Part shown: piece by piece, positions 12,756-22,187 of the stretch
How positions within the stretch are numbered: the stretch's first letter is position 1
Layout: every line of letters begins with the position of its first letter
Source: Rothia mucilaginosa
Lineage (GTDB): Bacteria > Actinomycetota > Actinomycetes > Actinomycetales > Micrococcaceae
Assembly: GCF_001548235.1 (NCBI RefSeq)
Contig: NZ_AP014938.1
Coordinates: forward strand, 682,001-746,000
Direction of reading: 5' to 3'
DNA: 64,000 nucleotides
Made by a program: the position numbers and the translations under genes
Notes under the pieces: model-generated
What the model saw: only the letters and a program-made list of their open reading frames with translations
What the model was told of the DNA's origin: nothing
Databases searched by the model: none

Positions 12756-13472
12756 ATGGATACTCTCAGCTACACCCCCGATGCACAGAATCTTCCCACC
12801 GACCCGACCGGTCGCCGCGGGCTTTTTATCGTGGTCGAAGGAGGCGACGGCGCCGGCAAAACCACCCAGCTCGCCCTGCTGAATGAAGCGCTCAGCGCCC
12901 GCGGATACCGTGTCATCACCACCCGCGAACCCGGCGGCACCGAGATCGGCGAGAAGCTGCGCGCCCTCGTCCTGGAAGCCGGTCAGGGCACCATTGACGA
13001 CCGCACCGAGGCGCTGATTTTTGCGGCGTCCCGCGCGGCTCACGCCTCCCAGCTGATTCGCCCCGCGCTCGCTGAGGGCGCCATCGTGCTCAGTGACCGC
13101 TATATTGATTCTTCCGCCGCGTACCAGGGTGTCGGCCGTGATCTGGGTGTTGAAACCATCGTCGATTTGAGCCGTTGGGCTACCGCCGACCTGGTTCCCG
13201 ACGCGACCCTGTTACTGAGTGTGCCGCTGAGCGCCGAGCAGGAGCGCATGGACCAGCGCGGCACCGTCGACCGTATTGAGGCTGAAGGCGCGGCGTTCAA
13301 GGCACGTATTCACGGTGCGTTCGAGCAGATCGCCCGCGAGGACGCTAACGGTTCGCACCGCATCATTGATGGTGTGGGCACGATTGATGAGGTACACGCG
13401 CGCGTACTCGAGGTGATTGAGCCTCTGCTTGCCGCCCGCGAACTGGTCCACACCGGTCAGGAGGACTCATGA
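12756..13472 (+). CDS. tmk: Thymidylate kinase
   Basis: Phosphorylates dTMP to dTDP for DNA synthesis. The P-loop GGDGAGKT is at 29-36, with DR(Y) in SDRYIDSSAAYQG and a lid region further on. The ATG at 12756 gives 238 residues; an in-frame ATG at 12690 would add 22 unlike the family. GAAGG sits unusually close to the chosen start, so the start is uncertain. The last base overlap (ATGA) with holB indicates translational coupling, the normal actinobacterial order. Confidence 0.93.
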   Translation: MDTLSYTPDAQNLPTDPTGRRGLFIVVEGGDGAGKTTQLALLNEALSARGYRVITTREPGGTEIGEKLRALVLEAGQGTIDDRTEALIFAASRAAHASQLIRPALAEGAIVLSDRYIDSSAAYQGVGRDLGVETIVDLSRWATADLVPDATLLLSVPLSAEQERMDQRGTVDRIEAEGAAFKARIHGAFEQIAREDANGSHRIIDGVGTIDEVHARVLEVIEPLLAARELVHTGQEDS

Positions 13473-14608
13473 GCCTCTGGGATACCCTGCTGATTCCTGC
13501 CGATAAGCTCCAACAGCTACGCACGGATGCCGCCGCCGACCGTCCCACGCACGCTTGGCTTTTCACGGGTGCGACCGGTGCGCCGCACCGTGAGGCGGCA
13601 AAAGTTTTCGCTGCCGCGCTGCTGTGCGAGCAGCCCGACCCGCAGAACCGCGGATGCGGCCAGTGCAAGGGCTGCGTGACCGTCATGAACGGTTCGCACG
13701 CAGATTTCACGCACTTTAGTACTGAGGCGACGCACATCAGCATTGATGAGGCACGCGAGCTGGTCATGAAGGCTCAGGACCGCCCGACCGTGGGGCGCTG
13801 GCGCGTGATTCTGGTCGAGGACACCGAGCGCATGCCGGAGCGTACCTCCAATGTGTTGTTGAAGGCGATTGAGGAGCCGCCGCCGCATACGATTTGGTTG
13901 TTGACGGCGCCCTCCCCCACCGATGTGCTGGTGACGATTCGTTCGCGTTGCCGCCCGGTACAGTTGCCGGTTCCTACCGATGCGCAGGTGCACGAGTATT
14001 TGCTGGCGCACGGTGTGGCGGATCCTTTGGCGCAGCGTGCGGCGCGGCTGGCTATGGGTGATGCGCAGGAGGGGTACCGTTTGGCGACCGATGAGCAGGC
14101 GATGGCTCGTCGGGAGTTGATTACCTCCCTGATTCTGAATGTTCGTTCTATTTCTTCGGCTTTCAATGCGGCAGAAAAGCTCACCAGCCTTGCCGACCAG
14201 GACGCACAGGCCGTCTCCGCTCTCAAGGATGAGCAGGAACGCCAGGAGCTTCTGGCGCTGCTGGGTATTCGCGAGGGTGAGCGTGTTTCGCCGTCCTTGC
14301 GAGCGCAGGTTCGCCGCCTGGAGGAGCAGCAGAAGCGCCGCGCTAAGCGCGTTTCATCCGATACGCTGTTGCGTTCCGTGGCGCAGGTTCAGACGGTTCT
14401 GCGTGATGCGTTGACGGTGGCACTGTCGGCTCAGGCTCCGCTGATCAATGAGCATCTGCGTGAGCCTCTGGAGGCGTTCTGCACCCGTCGTTCCGCCCAG
14501 CAGCTGCTGGAGGATGTGCAGGCGGTCGAGCTGACTCTGCGTCGCCTGCGGACAAACGCGAATGCACGTCTGGCACTTGAGGCGCTGATGAGCCGTTTCG
14601 TGTATTAG
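13469..14608 (+). CDS. holB: DNA polymerase III subunit delta'
   Basis: Clamp-loader subunit that works with DnaX (tau/gamma, at 53675 here). The AAA+ domain has a degraded P-loop (GATGAPHREAA, residues 34-44), as expected for non-ATP-binding delta'. A zinc cluster is formed by Cys53, Cys63, Cys66 and Cys69. The sensor helix carries SRC in TIRSRCRPV. At 379 residues it is slightly long because of a charged C-terminal part (about 225-379). It overlaps tmk by four bases. Confidence 0.93.
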   Translation: MSLWDTLLIPADKLQQLRTDAAADRPTHAWLFTGATGAPHREAAKVFAAALLCEQPDPQNRGCGQCKGCVTVMNGSHADFTHFSTEATHISIDEARELVMKAQDRPTVGRWRVILVEDTERMPERTSNVLLKAIEEPPPHTIWLLTAPSPTDVLVTIRSRCRPVQLPVPTDAQVHEYLLAHGVADPLAQRAARLAMGDAQEGYRLATDEQAMARRELITSLILNVRSISSAFNAAEKLTSLADQDAQAVSALKDEQERQELLALLGIREGERVSPSLRAQVRRLEEQQKRRAKRVSSDTLLRSVAQVQTVLRDALTVALSAQAPLINEHLREPLEAFCTRRSAQQLLEDVQAVELTLRRLRTNANARLALEALMSRFVY

Positions 14609-14634
14609 AAGCTTCTTAGTGGCTCATACAGCAA

Positions 14635-14675
14635 AAGGGGAGGCACCGAAGAGATGATCTTCGGTGCCTCCCCTT
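14635..14675. terminator. Bidirectional terminator between holB and the UPF0210 gene
   Basis: A perfect 18-base stem (14635-14652 with 14658-14675) and 5-base loop, with A's before and T's after. It separates two convergent units and can serve both strands. Confidence 0.9.
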
Positions 14676-14719
14676 CTATTGGTTCTCAGCACCCCTAGAA
14701 CTCAGTTACGGAATCAAGC

Positions 14720-16075
14720 TTAGTTGCGGAACCCGTGAACCGGCGACGGAATACGACCGCAGCGGGCGATGAACGCCTCCGCGCTGGGGGTGTGGGTGGG
14801 CATGACGGGTGCGCGACCAAGCAGACCACCAAATTCGACCATGTCGCCTACACCCAGGCCGACCGCCGGGATGACGCGAACCGCGGTGGTCTTGTGGTTC
14901 ATCACGCCGATTGCCGCCTCGTCGGCAATCATTGCGGCGAGGGTGGCTGCGGGGGTGTCGCCGGGAACCGCAACCATATCCAGGCCGACGGAGCAGATGG
15001 CGGTCATTGCTTCGAGCTTATCCAGGGTGATGTGTCCGGCTGCTGCGGATTCAATCATGCCGATATCCTCAGAGATCGGAATGAAGGAGCCGGAGAGGCC
15101 ACCGACGTTCGAGCACGCCATGAGGCCGCCCTTCTTCACCGCATCATTGAGCAGCGCGAGGGCCGCAACGGTGCCGTGGGTACCGACGGTTTCCAGACCC
15201 ATCTCTTCGAGGATGTGCGCGACCGAGTCGCCAATCTCTGCGGTGGGCGCCAGGGAGAGGTCAATAATGTTGAAGGGCACGCCCAGACGCTCGGAGGCGA
15301 GGGTACCGACCAGCTGACCGACGCGGGTAATCTTGAAGGCTGCCTTCTTGATTTCTTCGGCGCAGGTGTCGAAGGATTCCCCGCGGACCTTCTGCAGGGC
15401 GCGGTGTACCACGCCGGGGCCGGAGACACCCACGGAGATGGTGGTGTCTGCCTCCTGCACGCCGTGGAATGCGCCCGCCATGAAGGGGTTGTCGCTGACT
15501 GCGTTCGCGAAGACGACGAGCTTGGCGCAGCCGAAGCCGTGTGCATCCGCGGTCAGGTCTGCGGTGGTGCGGATGGTTTCACCCATGAGCTTGACGGCGC
15601 TCATATTAATGCCGGCGCGGGAGGATCCGATGTCTACGGAGGAGCAGACCACGTCGGTTTCTGCGAGCGCACGCGGGATGGAGCGGATCAGTTTTTCGTC
15701 GGCGGGGGTCATGCCCTTGTCGACGAGGGCGCTGAAGCCGCCGACAAAGTTCACTCCGACTGCCTTAGCTGCCGCGTCGAGGGTGCGGGCGAATTCTATG
15801 TAGTCCTCATCGCCGGAGGCGCCTGCCACCAGTGCGATGGGGGTGACGGCGATGCGCTTGTTGACGATCGGGATGCCGAGCTCAGCTTCGATACCTTCGC
15901 AGACACTGACGAGGTTTGCGGCGCGGCTGGTGATCTTGTCGTAGATTTTGCGGCGGGCTACTTCGCCGTCGGAGTCGGCGCAGTCGAGCAGGGAGATGCC
16001 CATGGTGACGGTGCGAATGTCGAGCTTCTGCTCCTCGATCATTCGGATGGTTTCTAGAATGTTGGTGTTGCGCAT
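14720..16075 (-). CDS. UPF0210 / DUF711 (PFL-family) protein
   Basis: A 451-residue member of UPF0210, a family with a pyruvate formate-lyase-like fold but no glycyl-radical partner, and no settled function. Gly/Ala-rich segments (for example [10 protein letters not shown] and [16 protein letters not shown]) and the N-terminal [19 protein letters not shown] segment are typical. The ATG at 16075 is chosen because upstream residues do not match. It follows the UPF0237 ACT gene by 10 bases; this pair is conserved across many bacteria, which implies a shared role, perhaps amino-acid-responsive. Confidence 0.85.
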   Translation of the reverse strand: MRNTNILETIRMIEEQKLDIRTVTMGISLLDCADSDGEVARRKIYDKITSRAANLVSVCEGIEAELGIPIVNKRIAVTPIALVAGASGDEDYIEFARTLDAAAKAVGVNFVGGFSALVDKGMTPADEKLIRSIPRALAETDVVCSSVDIGSSRAGINMSAVKLMGETIRTTADLTADAHGFGCAKLVVFANAVSDNPFMAGAFHGVQEADTTISVGVSGPGVVHRALQKVRGESFDTCAEEIKKAAFKITRVGQLVGTLASERLGVPFNIIDLSLAPTAEIGDSVAHILEEMGLETVGTHGTVAALALLNDAVKKGGLMACSNVGGLSGSFIPISEDIGMIESAAAGHITLDKLEAMTAICSVGLDMVAVPGDTPAATLAAMIADEAAIGVMNHKTTAVRVIPAVGLGVGDMVEFGGLLGRAPVMPTHTPSAEAFIARCGRIPSPVHGFRN

Positions 16076-16085
16076 CAGTGGAGCC

Positions 16086-16355
16086 CTAGATGGCGTGCAT
16101 TGCCTTGAAGATGGATTCTGCCTGGATGCGAATCTGTACCTTCTGTTCGTGTTCGACACCAATCACGGCTTCCTGCAGGTCGATGAGGTTCTGCTGCTTT
16201 TCGTCGAAGGAGCAGTGCATGATCATGGTGAAGTACTCGCCCATGATGGTCTGGGAGACGTCGAGAACGTTGACTTTGCGCTCGGCGAGGGTTGCGGTCA
16301 CGGCGGCGATGATGCCTTCGTGGTCGATGCCTGTGACGGTGAGAATAATCTTCAC
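16086..16355 (-). CDS. UPF0237 ACT-domain protein
   Basis: An 89-residue single ACT domain, starting [20 protein letters not shown], the ligand-binding fold used for amino-acid sensing. It is the first gene of a two-gene unit with the UPF0210 protein, which it is presumed to regulate or bind. A -10-like TATAAT on the minus strand at 16437-16442 lies about 80 bases upstream, but its -35 is poor. Two AGGGTCAACA copies lie at 16464-16486, further upstream. Confidence 0.88.
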   Translation of the reverse strand: MKIILTVTGIDHEGIIAAVTATLAERKVNVLDVSQTIMGEYFTMIMHCSFDEKQQNLIDLQEAVIGVEHEQKVQIRIQAESIFKAMHAI

Positions 16356-16523
16356 GGTGTTCTCCTAGTGGTTTGGGGCTGCGTGCCTAAGGAAGAGGTG
16401 CATAAAAGCGCATACATACGCATATTTATAAGACTAATTATAGGTTACTCAGAACACATTCTGTAGGGTCAACAGCAGGGTCAACACAAAAAGCCCCTCC
16501 CACCACACACCGGGAGAATAAAA

Positions 16524-16568
16524 AATCCACGTCACCTCACCATTTAAAGGTAAGAAAGAACGTGGATT
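16524..16568 (-). terminator. Terminator after manA
   Basis: A 9-base outer stem (AATCCACGT with ACGTGGATT), with a second inner stem (CTTACC with GGTGAG as minus RNA), then TTTTATTC on the minus strand. The remaining 16356-16662 interval contains no gene. Confidence 0.75.
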
Positions 16569-16662
16569 CTTTATTATGTGTCAGTCTTGAAGCATCCTTC
16601 GACACTCCGTATAACTGCCTAGTTATAACTGTCTATAAGTTTTAGTGATCTAGAAGTATTTC

Positions 16663-17850
16663 CTAAACATAAGAAGCGATGTACAGCTCACCGCTGCCGC
16701 TCAGGGTTGCCGCCGAGGGCTCACCCACATGCAGTACCGACTCGGTGGCGCCCAGTACGAACTCTTCGGTGCCGTTGCCGTCTGCTGCGTGAATGGTGAT
16801 TTCGCCGGATACGCTCAGCGCGGCGCTAATACCCTCGAAGGTGTATTCCTGCGGCTTGCCCTCTTCAACGCGGATGCGGGTCACGCTCATGCGTTCATCC
16901 CACATGGCGTAGGTGCCAACGGGTGCGTTCTCGGGGGTGGGGCGCTGAATAACCGGGGCGTCCTGGCTTTCACCGAGAACCTTAATGAGCTCCTCGGTGT
17001 CGATGTGCTTTGCGGTCAGACCGGCACGCATCACGTTATCGGAGGGGTTCATCAGCTCGATAGCGGTACCGGAGACGTAGGCGTGCACCTGACCGTCGGG
17101 GGTGAAGGCGGATTCGCCCGGTGCCAGGTGTACCAGGTTCATGACGAAGGCGACGAGCAGACCGCGGTCGCCGGGGTACTTGCCGGCAACAATCTGTACG
17201 AGCTCGGCAGCGTCAGCGATGACGGGGTTCTCTGCGTCGGTCAGCTGTGCTGCCGCCTCGACAAGCTGCTCAACAGCCGCGGTGGCGGCCTCTTCGGGCA
17301 TGCGAATAATCTCGGTCAGCAGCTGCTTGGGGGTATGCTCCACGCGCTCTGCCAGCCAGCCAGCCTTGAACGCCTTAGCCAGCTCTGCCAGCTGCGCGGA
17401 GGTGCGCACACCGGTGAGCACGCGCATCTGGGTCAGCGCAATGACGGTTTCAGGCTTGGAGTAGCGATCCTTGTAGTTGCGGTGCGGCGCGTCGATCGCG
17501 ATGCCGCGTGCCTGCTCATCCTCGAAGCCGGCAATAGCCTGCTCGGGGGTGGGGTGCACCTGAATGGACAGGGGCGCATCAATCGCAAGGATCTTAAAGA
17601 GGAAGGGGAACCAATCGGAGGTACGGTCCGGGCGCAGGAAGCGGGAGGGGTTCTCCACAATCAGCTCATTGAGCGGGGACTCAGTACCATCAACGGTTGC
17701 ACGGGAGGGCGCAGCCGGATGCGCGCCAACCCACACCTCAGCCTCGGGCTGTTCGGTGGGCACGGGCACGCCGCGCATGCGTCCAAGAATTTCGCGGGAA
17801 CCCCACGCATAATTCTGAATCTGGTTTTTTAGGGAAAAAATCTCACCCAT
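16663..17850 (-). CDS. manA: Mannose-6-phosphate isomerase, class I
   Basis: Interconverts fructose-6-P and mannose-6-P, the entry to GDP-mannose and mannosylated lipoglycans. Family markers are QNYAWGS at the N-terminus, the zinc-site segment SIQVHPT, the KPET segment and EFHKN-type GQVHAYVSG with GLTAKHID. Length is 395 residues. The ATG at 17850 is set by the conserved EIFSLKNQIQNYAWG start; GAGAGG lies 11 bases upstream. It is divergent from the phosphomannomutase gene, the next enzyme of the same route. Confidence 0.93.
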   Translation of the reverse strand: MGEIFSLKNQIQNYAWGSREILGRMRGVPVPTEQPEAEVWVGAHPAAPSRATVDGTESPLNELIVENPSRFLRPDRTSDWFPFLFKILAIDAPLSIQVHPTPEQAIAGFEDEQARGIAIDAPHRNYKDRYSKPETVIALTQMRVLTGVRTSAQLAELAKAFKAGWLAERVEHTPKQLLTEIIRMPEEAATAAVEQLVEAAAQLTDAENPVIADAAELVQIVAGKYPGDRGLLVAFVMNLVHLAPGESAFTPDGQVHAYVSGTAIELMNPSDNVMRAGLTAKHIDTEELIKVLGESQDAPVIQRPTPENAPVGTYAMWDERMSVTRIRVEEGKPQEYTFEGISAALSVSGEITIHAADGNGTEEFVLGATESVLHVGEPSAATLSGSGELYIASYV

Positions 17851-17974
17851 GGGGGGAAATACCTCTCGACGTGAGTTGTTTGAAGTAAGTGACGTGATAA
17901 AAAACCCATACATTCAGCGGAATTTATAAGGTTTTACCTGCCCATTATAGAGGCTAGTTACACTTCTTTACCGC

Positions 17975-17980
17975 TAAAAT
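17975..17980 (+). promoter_or_regulatory. -10 element of a probable leaderless promoter
   Basis: TAAAAT ends 7 bases before the GTG start of the phosphomannomutase gene, so the transcript would begin at or next to the start codon. No clear -35 is visible. Confidence 0.5.
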
Positions 17981-17987
17981 AAAAGGC

Positions 17988-19394
17988 GTGACTACTATTA
18001 ATCTACATGACTCATTCAAAGCGTACGACGTGCGTGGCATCGTCGGCGAGACCATTACCGCAGAGACTGTTCGCGCAACTGGCGCGGCTTTCGTAGACGT
18101 TCTGGGCCTGGAGGGCCAGACCATTCTGGTCGGTGGCGACATGCGCCCCTCCTCCCCCGAATTCATGGATGCATTCGCCCAGGGTGCAACCGCTCGCGGT
18201 GCAAATGTTGAGAAGATTGGCCTGATCTCCACTGACGTTCTGTACTTCGCATGTGGCGTTGAGAACGCTGCCGGTGTTACCTTCACCGCTAGCCACAACC
18301 CCGCAGAGTACAACGGCATGAAGATGGCTAAGGCTGGCGCTGTTCCGCTGTCCTCCGAGTCCGGTCTGTTCGATATCCGTGACCTGGCTCAGAAGTACCT
18401 GGACGCCGGCGAGATTCCTTCGGTCGAGAAGGTCGGCACCGTTTCTGAGAAGGACATCCTCAAGCCCTACGCAGAGTACCTGCGCAAGCTGGTGGACCTG
18501 TCTTCCATCCGCCCCCTGAAGGTTGTTGTTGACGCTGGTAACGGCATGGGTGGTATGACCACTCCCGCTGTTCTGGGCGACACCATCCTGCCGGGCCTGC
18601 CCCTGGAAATCGTTCCCCTGTACTTCGAGCTGGACGGCACCTTCCCGAACCACCCGGCTAACCCGCTGGAGCCGGCTAACCTGGTTGACCTGCAGAAGGC
18701 TGTTGTTGAGCACGGTGCTGACATTGGTCTGGCATTTGACGGTGACGCTGACCGCTGCTTCGTCATCGATGAGAAGGGTGAACCCGTCACTCCTTCGGCT
18801 GTGACCGCTCTGGTTGCTGAGCGCGAGATTGCTCGCGCGAAGGCAGAGGGTAACGAAGAGCCCGTCATCATCTACAACCTGATCACCTCGAAGGCTGTTC
18901 CTGAGCTGGTTGAGAAGCTGGGCGGCCGCGCAGTGAAGACCCGCGTGGGCCACTCCTTCATCAAGGCTGTTATGGCCAAGGAGAACGGCGTTTTCGGTGG
19001 CGAGCACTCCGCTCACTACTACTTCAAGGACTTCTTCAACGCAGACACCGGCATGCTCGCTGCAATGCACGTGCTGGCTGCTCTGGGTGGCGACGACAAG
19101 CCTCTCTCCGAGATCAGCGCGAAGTACTCCCCGTACGTTGCTTCCGGTGAGATTAACTCCGAGATTGAAGACAAGGCTGCCGCTGTGGACCGCGTGCGTG
19201 CACACTACGCTAACGCTCCCGTGGTTGTTGAGGACTCCGACGGCACCACCTTCACCAACACCGAAGAGGGTTGGTGGGTTAACCTGCGTCCTTCGAACAC
19301 TGAGCCTTTCCTGCGCCTGAACCTTGAGGCACCGGATGTTGAGACCATGGAGCGCGTCCGCGATGAGGTTCTGGCTCTGGTTCGCCAGGGCTAA
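17988..19394 (+). CDS. manB: Phosphomannomutase / phosphoglucomutase
   Basis: Converts mannose-6-P to mannose-1-P (and possibly glucose phosphates). The four-domain alpha-D-phosphohexomutase signatures are all present: phosphoserine loop TASHNPAEYNG, metal loop DGDADR, sugar loop GEHSAHYYF and phosphate loop RPSNTEP. Length is 468 residues. The GTG start is fixed by the conserved INLHDSFKAYDVRGIVG opening, with a -10 hexamer just upstream. Divergent manA supports the mannose role. The substrate preference is inferred. Confidence 0.93.
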   Translation: MTTINLHDSFKAYDVRGIVGETITAETVRATGAAFVDVLGLEGQTILVGGDMRPSSPEFMDAFAQGATARGANVEKIGLISTDVLYFACGVENAAGVTFTASHNPAEYNGMKMAKAGAVPLSSESGLFDIRDLAQKYLDAGEIPSVEKVGTVSEKDILKPYAEYLRKLVDLSSIRPLKVVVDAGNGMGGMTTPAVLGDTILPGLPLEIVPLYFELDGTFPNHPANPLEPANLVDLQKAVVEHGADIGLAFDGDADRCFVIDEKGEPVTPSAVTALVAEREIARAKAEGNEEPVIIYNLITSKAVPELVEKLGGRAVKTRVGHSFIKAVMAKENGVFGGEHSAHYYFKDFFNADTGMLAAMHVLAALGGDDKPLSEISAKYSPYVASGEINSEIEDKAAAVDRVRAHYANAPVVVEDSDGTTFTNTEEGWWVNLRPSNTEPFLRLNLEAPDVETMERVRDEVLALVRQG

Positions 19395-19413
19395 GCACTA
19401 GCTAGCTACTAAA

Positions 19414-19446
19414 ATCCCGCCCGCAGATTACTTCTGCGGGCGGGAT
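19414..19446 (+). terminator. Terminator after manB
   Basis: A perfect 14-base stem (19414-19427 with 19433-19446), 5-base loop, followed by ATTTTT. Confidence 0.93.
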
Positions 19447-19462
19447 ATTTTTCTTAAGTTCT

Positions 19463-19510
19463 AAACCCGGCTAGGTTCTTCTGTCTCAGAGAAAGAACCT
19501 AGCCGGGTTT
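19463..19510 (-). terminator. Terminator after hmp
   Basis: A perfect 18-base stem (19463-19480 with 19493-19510) and a 12-base loop. The U-run on the minus strand is short, but position and stem strength fit the end of hmp, convergent with manB. Confidence 0.8.
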
Positions 19511-19545
19511 AAGAAACCTAGCGGACGAGCCGGCTTACGCGGTTT

Positions 19546-20727
19546 TTACGCCTCGCGTGCCTGGTCGTGGAGCATCCACTGGTCGGGGCCGAAGATCTCG
19601 TAGTTGATGTTCTTGCCGGGGACGCCTGCCTCCACCAGTGCGGAGCGTACGCCCTGCATGAAGGGCAACGGGCCGCAGAGGTAAACGTTAGCGTTGGCGG
19701 GAACATCCAGCTTGGATACGTCGACGCGGCCGGTGAAGTCGCCGCCTTCGCCCTCGATGAAGGATACGAGGCGTGCGTTGGGCAGCTTGCCGACGAGCTC
19801 GGTGAGCTCTTCGCGCAGGGGCCAGGTGTCCAGGCGGCGGTCTGCGTGGACCACGGTCACGGGACGCTCGGAGCCCTTCTCAACCAGCTCGGAGAGGAAG
19901 CTGAGCATGGGGGTGGTGCCGATGCCTGCGGAGAAGAGGTACAGGGGCGCCTCGGGGTCGCCGAAGCCTTCCAGAGTCAGGTCACCGTAGGGGTTGGAGA
20001 TTTCGACGACTGCGCCAACTTCCAGCTCGTGCAGGATGGAGGTCATCTCGCCGTTGGGGTCGAGCTTCACAGCGATGCGGCGCTGGTTCTTTTCGCTGGG
20101 CAGCAGGGTGTACTGGCGTGCCTGGCGCAGGCCGTCACGTGCGGGAACGACGATGGAGATGTACTGGCCGCCCTTGGACTCGGTCATGGGGGTCTCGTCG
20201 GCGGGCTCGAAGGTCAGAACTACGACGTTCTCACCGGTCTCCTTGCGGTCAACGAGCTTGAAGGGTGCGAACATGACGTCGTTTGCCTGGGAGGCGTACA
20301 GGCCCTTCTCCAGCTTGATGAGGGCGTTGCCCATGAGCCAGTAGACCTCGGTCCATGCCTCAACGATTTCGGGGGTAGCCAGGTCGCCCAGGTTAGCGGC
20401 GATTGCCTCGAAGAGGTACTTGTAGACGGTGGGGTACTCTTCTTCCTTCAGGCCCAGGGATGCGTGCTTGTGTGCAACGCGGGAGAGGACCTCGTCCGGG
20501 TAGGAGTCCGGGTGCTCGACAATGTAGGAAGCGAATACTGCGATGGAGCCAGCCAGCGCGCGAGGCTGAGTACCTTCAAGCTGGGAGGAGCGGGAGAACA
20601 TGCCGTCCATCAGGTCGGGGCGGGCGGCGAACATTCGACGGTAGAAGTCGGGGGTGATGTCGTTAATGCGCTCAGCAATGATGGGCAGCGTTGCCTCAAT
20701 AATGGGGCGGGACTTTTCGGAGAGCAT
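19546..20727 (-). CDS. hmp: Flavohemoglobin (nitric oxide dioxygenase)
   Basis: Oxidises NO to nitrate with O2 and NAD(P)H. A globin domain (about 1-140, proximal histidine in the HKH at 86-88) is followed by an FAD-binding barrel (RQYTLLPS near 200) and an NAD-binding domain (SAGIGTTPMLSFL; C-terminal YLCGPLPFMQ). At 393 residues it is a full three-domain Hmp. The ATG at 20727 is preferred, with AGGAAGAAGG upstream; an earlier in-frame ATG at 20802 adds 25 atypical residues. An NsrR-type repressor gene lies 630 bases upstream on the same strand. Confidence 0.95.
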   Translation of the reverse strand: MLSEKSRPIIEATLPIIAERINDITPDFYRRMFAARPDLMDGMFSRSSQLEGTQPRALAGSIAVFASYIVEHPDSYPDEVLSRVAHKHASLGLKEEEYPTVYKYLFEAIAANLGDLATPEIVEAWTEVYWLMGNALIKLEKGLYASQANDVMFAPFKLVDRKETGENVVVLTFEPADETPMTESKGGQYISIVVPARDGLRQARQYTLLPSEKNQRRIAVKLDPNGEMTSILHELEVGAVVEISNPYGDLTLEGFGDPEAPLYLFSAGIGTTPMLSFLSELVEKGSERPVTVVHADRRLDTWPLREELTELVGKLPNARLVSFIEGEGGDFTGRVDVSKLDVPANANVYLCGPLPFMQGVRSALVEAGVPGKNINYEIFGPDQWMLHDQAREA

Positions 20728-21357
20728 CGGTGCGTGCCTTCTTCCTGTGTGGTCACCTCGGTCATTGTGGCGAGGCCCCTCAAGATCGGTGTTGCGGGGC
20801 ATTCACTCAGACAGCTTAGTTGGTGACAGAGTGTTTATAAAGCACCCTTACCGTAGCATTTTGCGGGGTGCTTGCGCTGAGTGCAGGTCACTTTCTGAGG
20901 GATATTGAGGGGTCTAGGTGAGACTTATGGTTCAGCTTGACTCAAAGAGAGAGCCGAGCGTCACACTATATATTTTCAGCACTGTTTTTGAGTTCACCGC
21001 GTGACTAGCCCCGGAGTGTGCATAAAAATTCTGACCTGAAAATATATTTACTACGGAAAGTATGCAGTACAGTGCAAAAATGAATATGGTCACATTTTCT
21101 GCATTTGAGAAGCAAATTTGCAATATTCTGCACTTACTGCACAATTTTCGGATTCATGCAGGCGCCGACAACCGCGCACGCAGAGTCAAAAATACCCCCG
21201 CGCGGCCCTCAAAGCCCCCACGAAACACCCCCCCGTGCGAACCGCCTAGCAACCCCGGCATCAAGCGCAGAAACGCCCTAAACTCCGCGTTAAAAACTCT
21301 ATGGAGCCTCCCACCGGAAAGCTCCACAGATATCACGTATCTCTTGAATACTTACGA
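20728..21357. promoter_or_regulatory. hmp upstream region with paired inverted repeat
   Basis: No supported gene in 630 bases. The middle (20930-21160) is AT-rich. ATATATTTTCAG at 20968-20979 recurs as its exact reverse complement CTGAAAATATAT at 21036-21047, 56 bases apart. GCAAATTTGC at 21112-21121 is a perfect palindrome. These may be operator sites for hmp control, possibly for the neighbouring NsrR-type protein. The 70-residue open frame on the minus strand here is not convincing. Confidence 0.45.
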
Positions 21358-21828
21358 CTAGCGCGCAGGCAGCGCATTCTCCGGAGGCCCAAAGCCCAGC
21401 TCGACAAACACCGGGCCAACAGGGCGCGCACCGGCAGTCAACTCGCTAATGATCACCGAATCAACCGATGCATAGAATGCCTCGCGAGCCTTCGCCAGCA
21501 CATTGCGCAGGCGACAGAACTTATCGAGGGGACAGTGGCCGTTCTCATCCTCGCACTCAATCATGGGGATATCGCCCTCAGTAGCGCGAAGAATAGTGCC
21601 GACGGTCGCAGAACGACCCGCATCGGAGAGCATGACGCCACCGGCACGACCACGAGTCGAGTCCAGGTAACCCATGTTCACGAGGAAAGCTACAGCCTTC
21701 GCCACGTGGTTGTAGGGGGTGTCCACACCTTCAGAAATCTTCTGGGTGGAAAGCTTCTGACCGGGCTCCAGAGCAGACAGGAGCATCAGAACGCGGAGCG
21801 AGACATCCGAGAATGCTGTCAAACGCAT
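21358..21828 (-). CDS. nsrR: Rrf2-family repressor, NsrR type
   Basis: A 156-residue Rrf2 winged-helix protein. The N-terminal HTH (about 1-60) ends in STRGRAGGVMLS, and Cys92, Cys99 and Cys105 sit in the CEDENGHCPLDKFC stretch. These match closely the three cluster ligands of Streptomyces NsrR (93, 99, 105), so an NO-sensing [4Fe-4S] cluster is expected. The ATG has AGGAG upstream. The nearby hmp is the classic NsrR target. The alternative Rrf2 members IscR and RirA are less likely by context. Confidence 0.85.
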   Translation of the reverse strand: MRLTAFSDVSLRVLMLLSALEPGQKLSTQKISEGVDTPYNHVAKAVAFLVNMGYLDSTRGRAGGVMLSDAGRSATVGTILRATEGDIPMIECEDENGHCPLDKFCRLRNVLAKAREAFYASVDSVIISELTAGARPVGPVFVELGFGPPENALPAR

Positions 21829-22116
21829 GGATACTCCTTCTATCCTTCTCGTGCTACCGTCCCCTCCACGGAGGCGGCAACGGATGCGTGAACCGGGCGG
21901 GGTTCGACGCGTTCAAAAATCTTACATTGGCATTGTATAGGGGCGGCAAGAGGGCAAGAAATTATGAGCAGCTACTATTGCCCCCAAACCACCCCGGCGG
22001 GGGTTTTAAAGTATTTCTCAAGAGCAAGTGGATTGCATAGCCTTACACTCACACCACTGCAAGAAAACTTGCCGTTCCCCAGGTGATAGGGATTCAAATT
22101 CCCCCTCAACGGAAGG
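21829..22116. promoter_or_regulatory. nsrR upstream region
   Basis: No gene seen. An imperfect palindrome TACATTGGCATTGTA (21923-21937; 12 of 15 bases match its own reverse complement) overlaps a TACAAT -10-like hexamer on the minus strand about 100 bases before nsrR. It could be an autoregulatory site; the -35 is not clear. Confidence 0.35.
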
Positions 22117-22151
22117 AAGGAGCGGAATCTCACCGGGAGATTCCGCTCCTT
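22117..22151 (-). terminator. Terminator after pckG
   Basis: A perfect 15-base stem (22117-22131 with 22137-22151) and 5-base loop just beyond the pckG stop. The minus-strand tail is CTTCC-rich rather than a pure U-run. Confidence 0.8.
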
Positions 22152-22187
22152 ACAAAGCGCTATACCGTAGGTATTAGCTGGAGTGTC

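Noticed and set aside
20932..21144. 70-residue hydrophobic minus-strand frame in the hmp upstream region
   Set aside because: AT-rich noncoding sequence with inverted repeats and no ribosome site.
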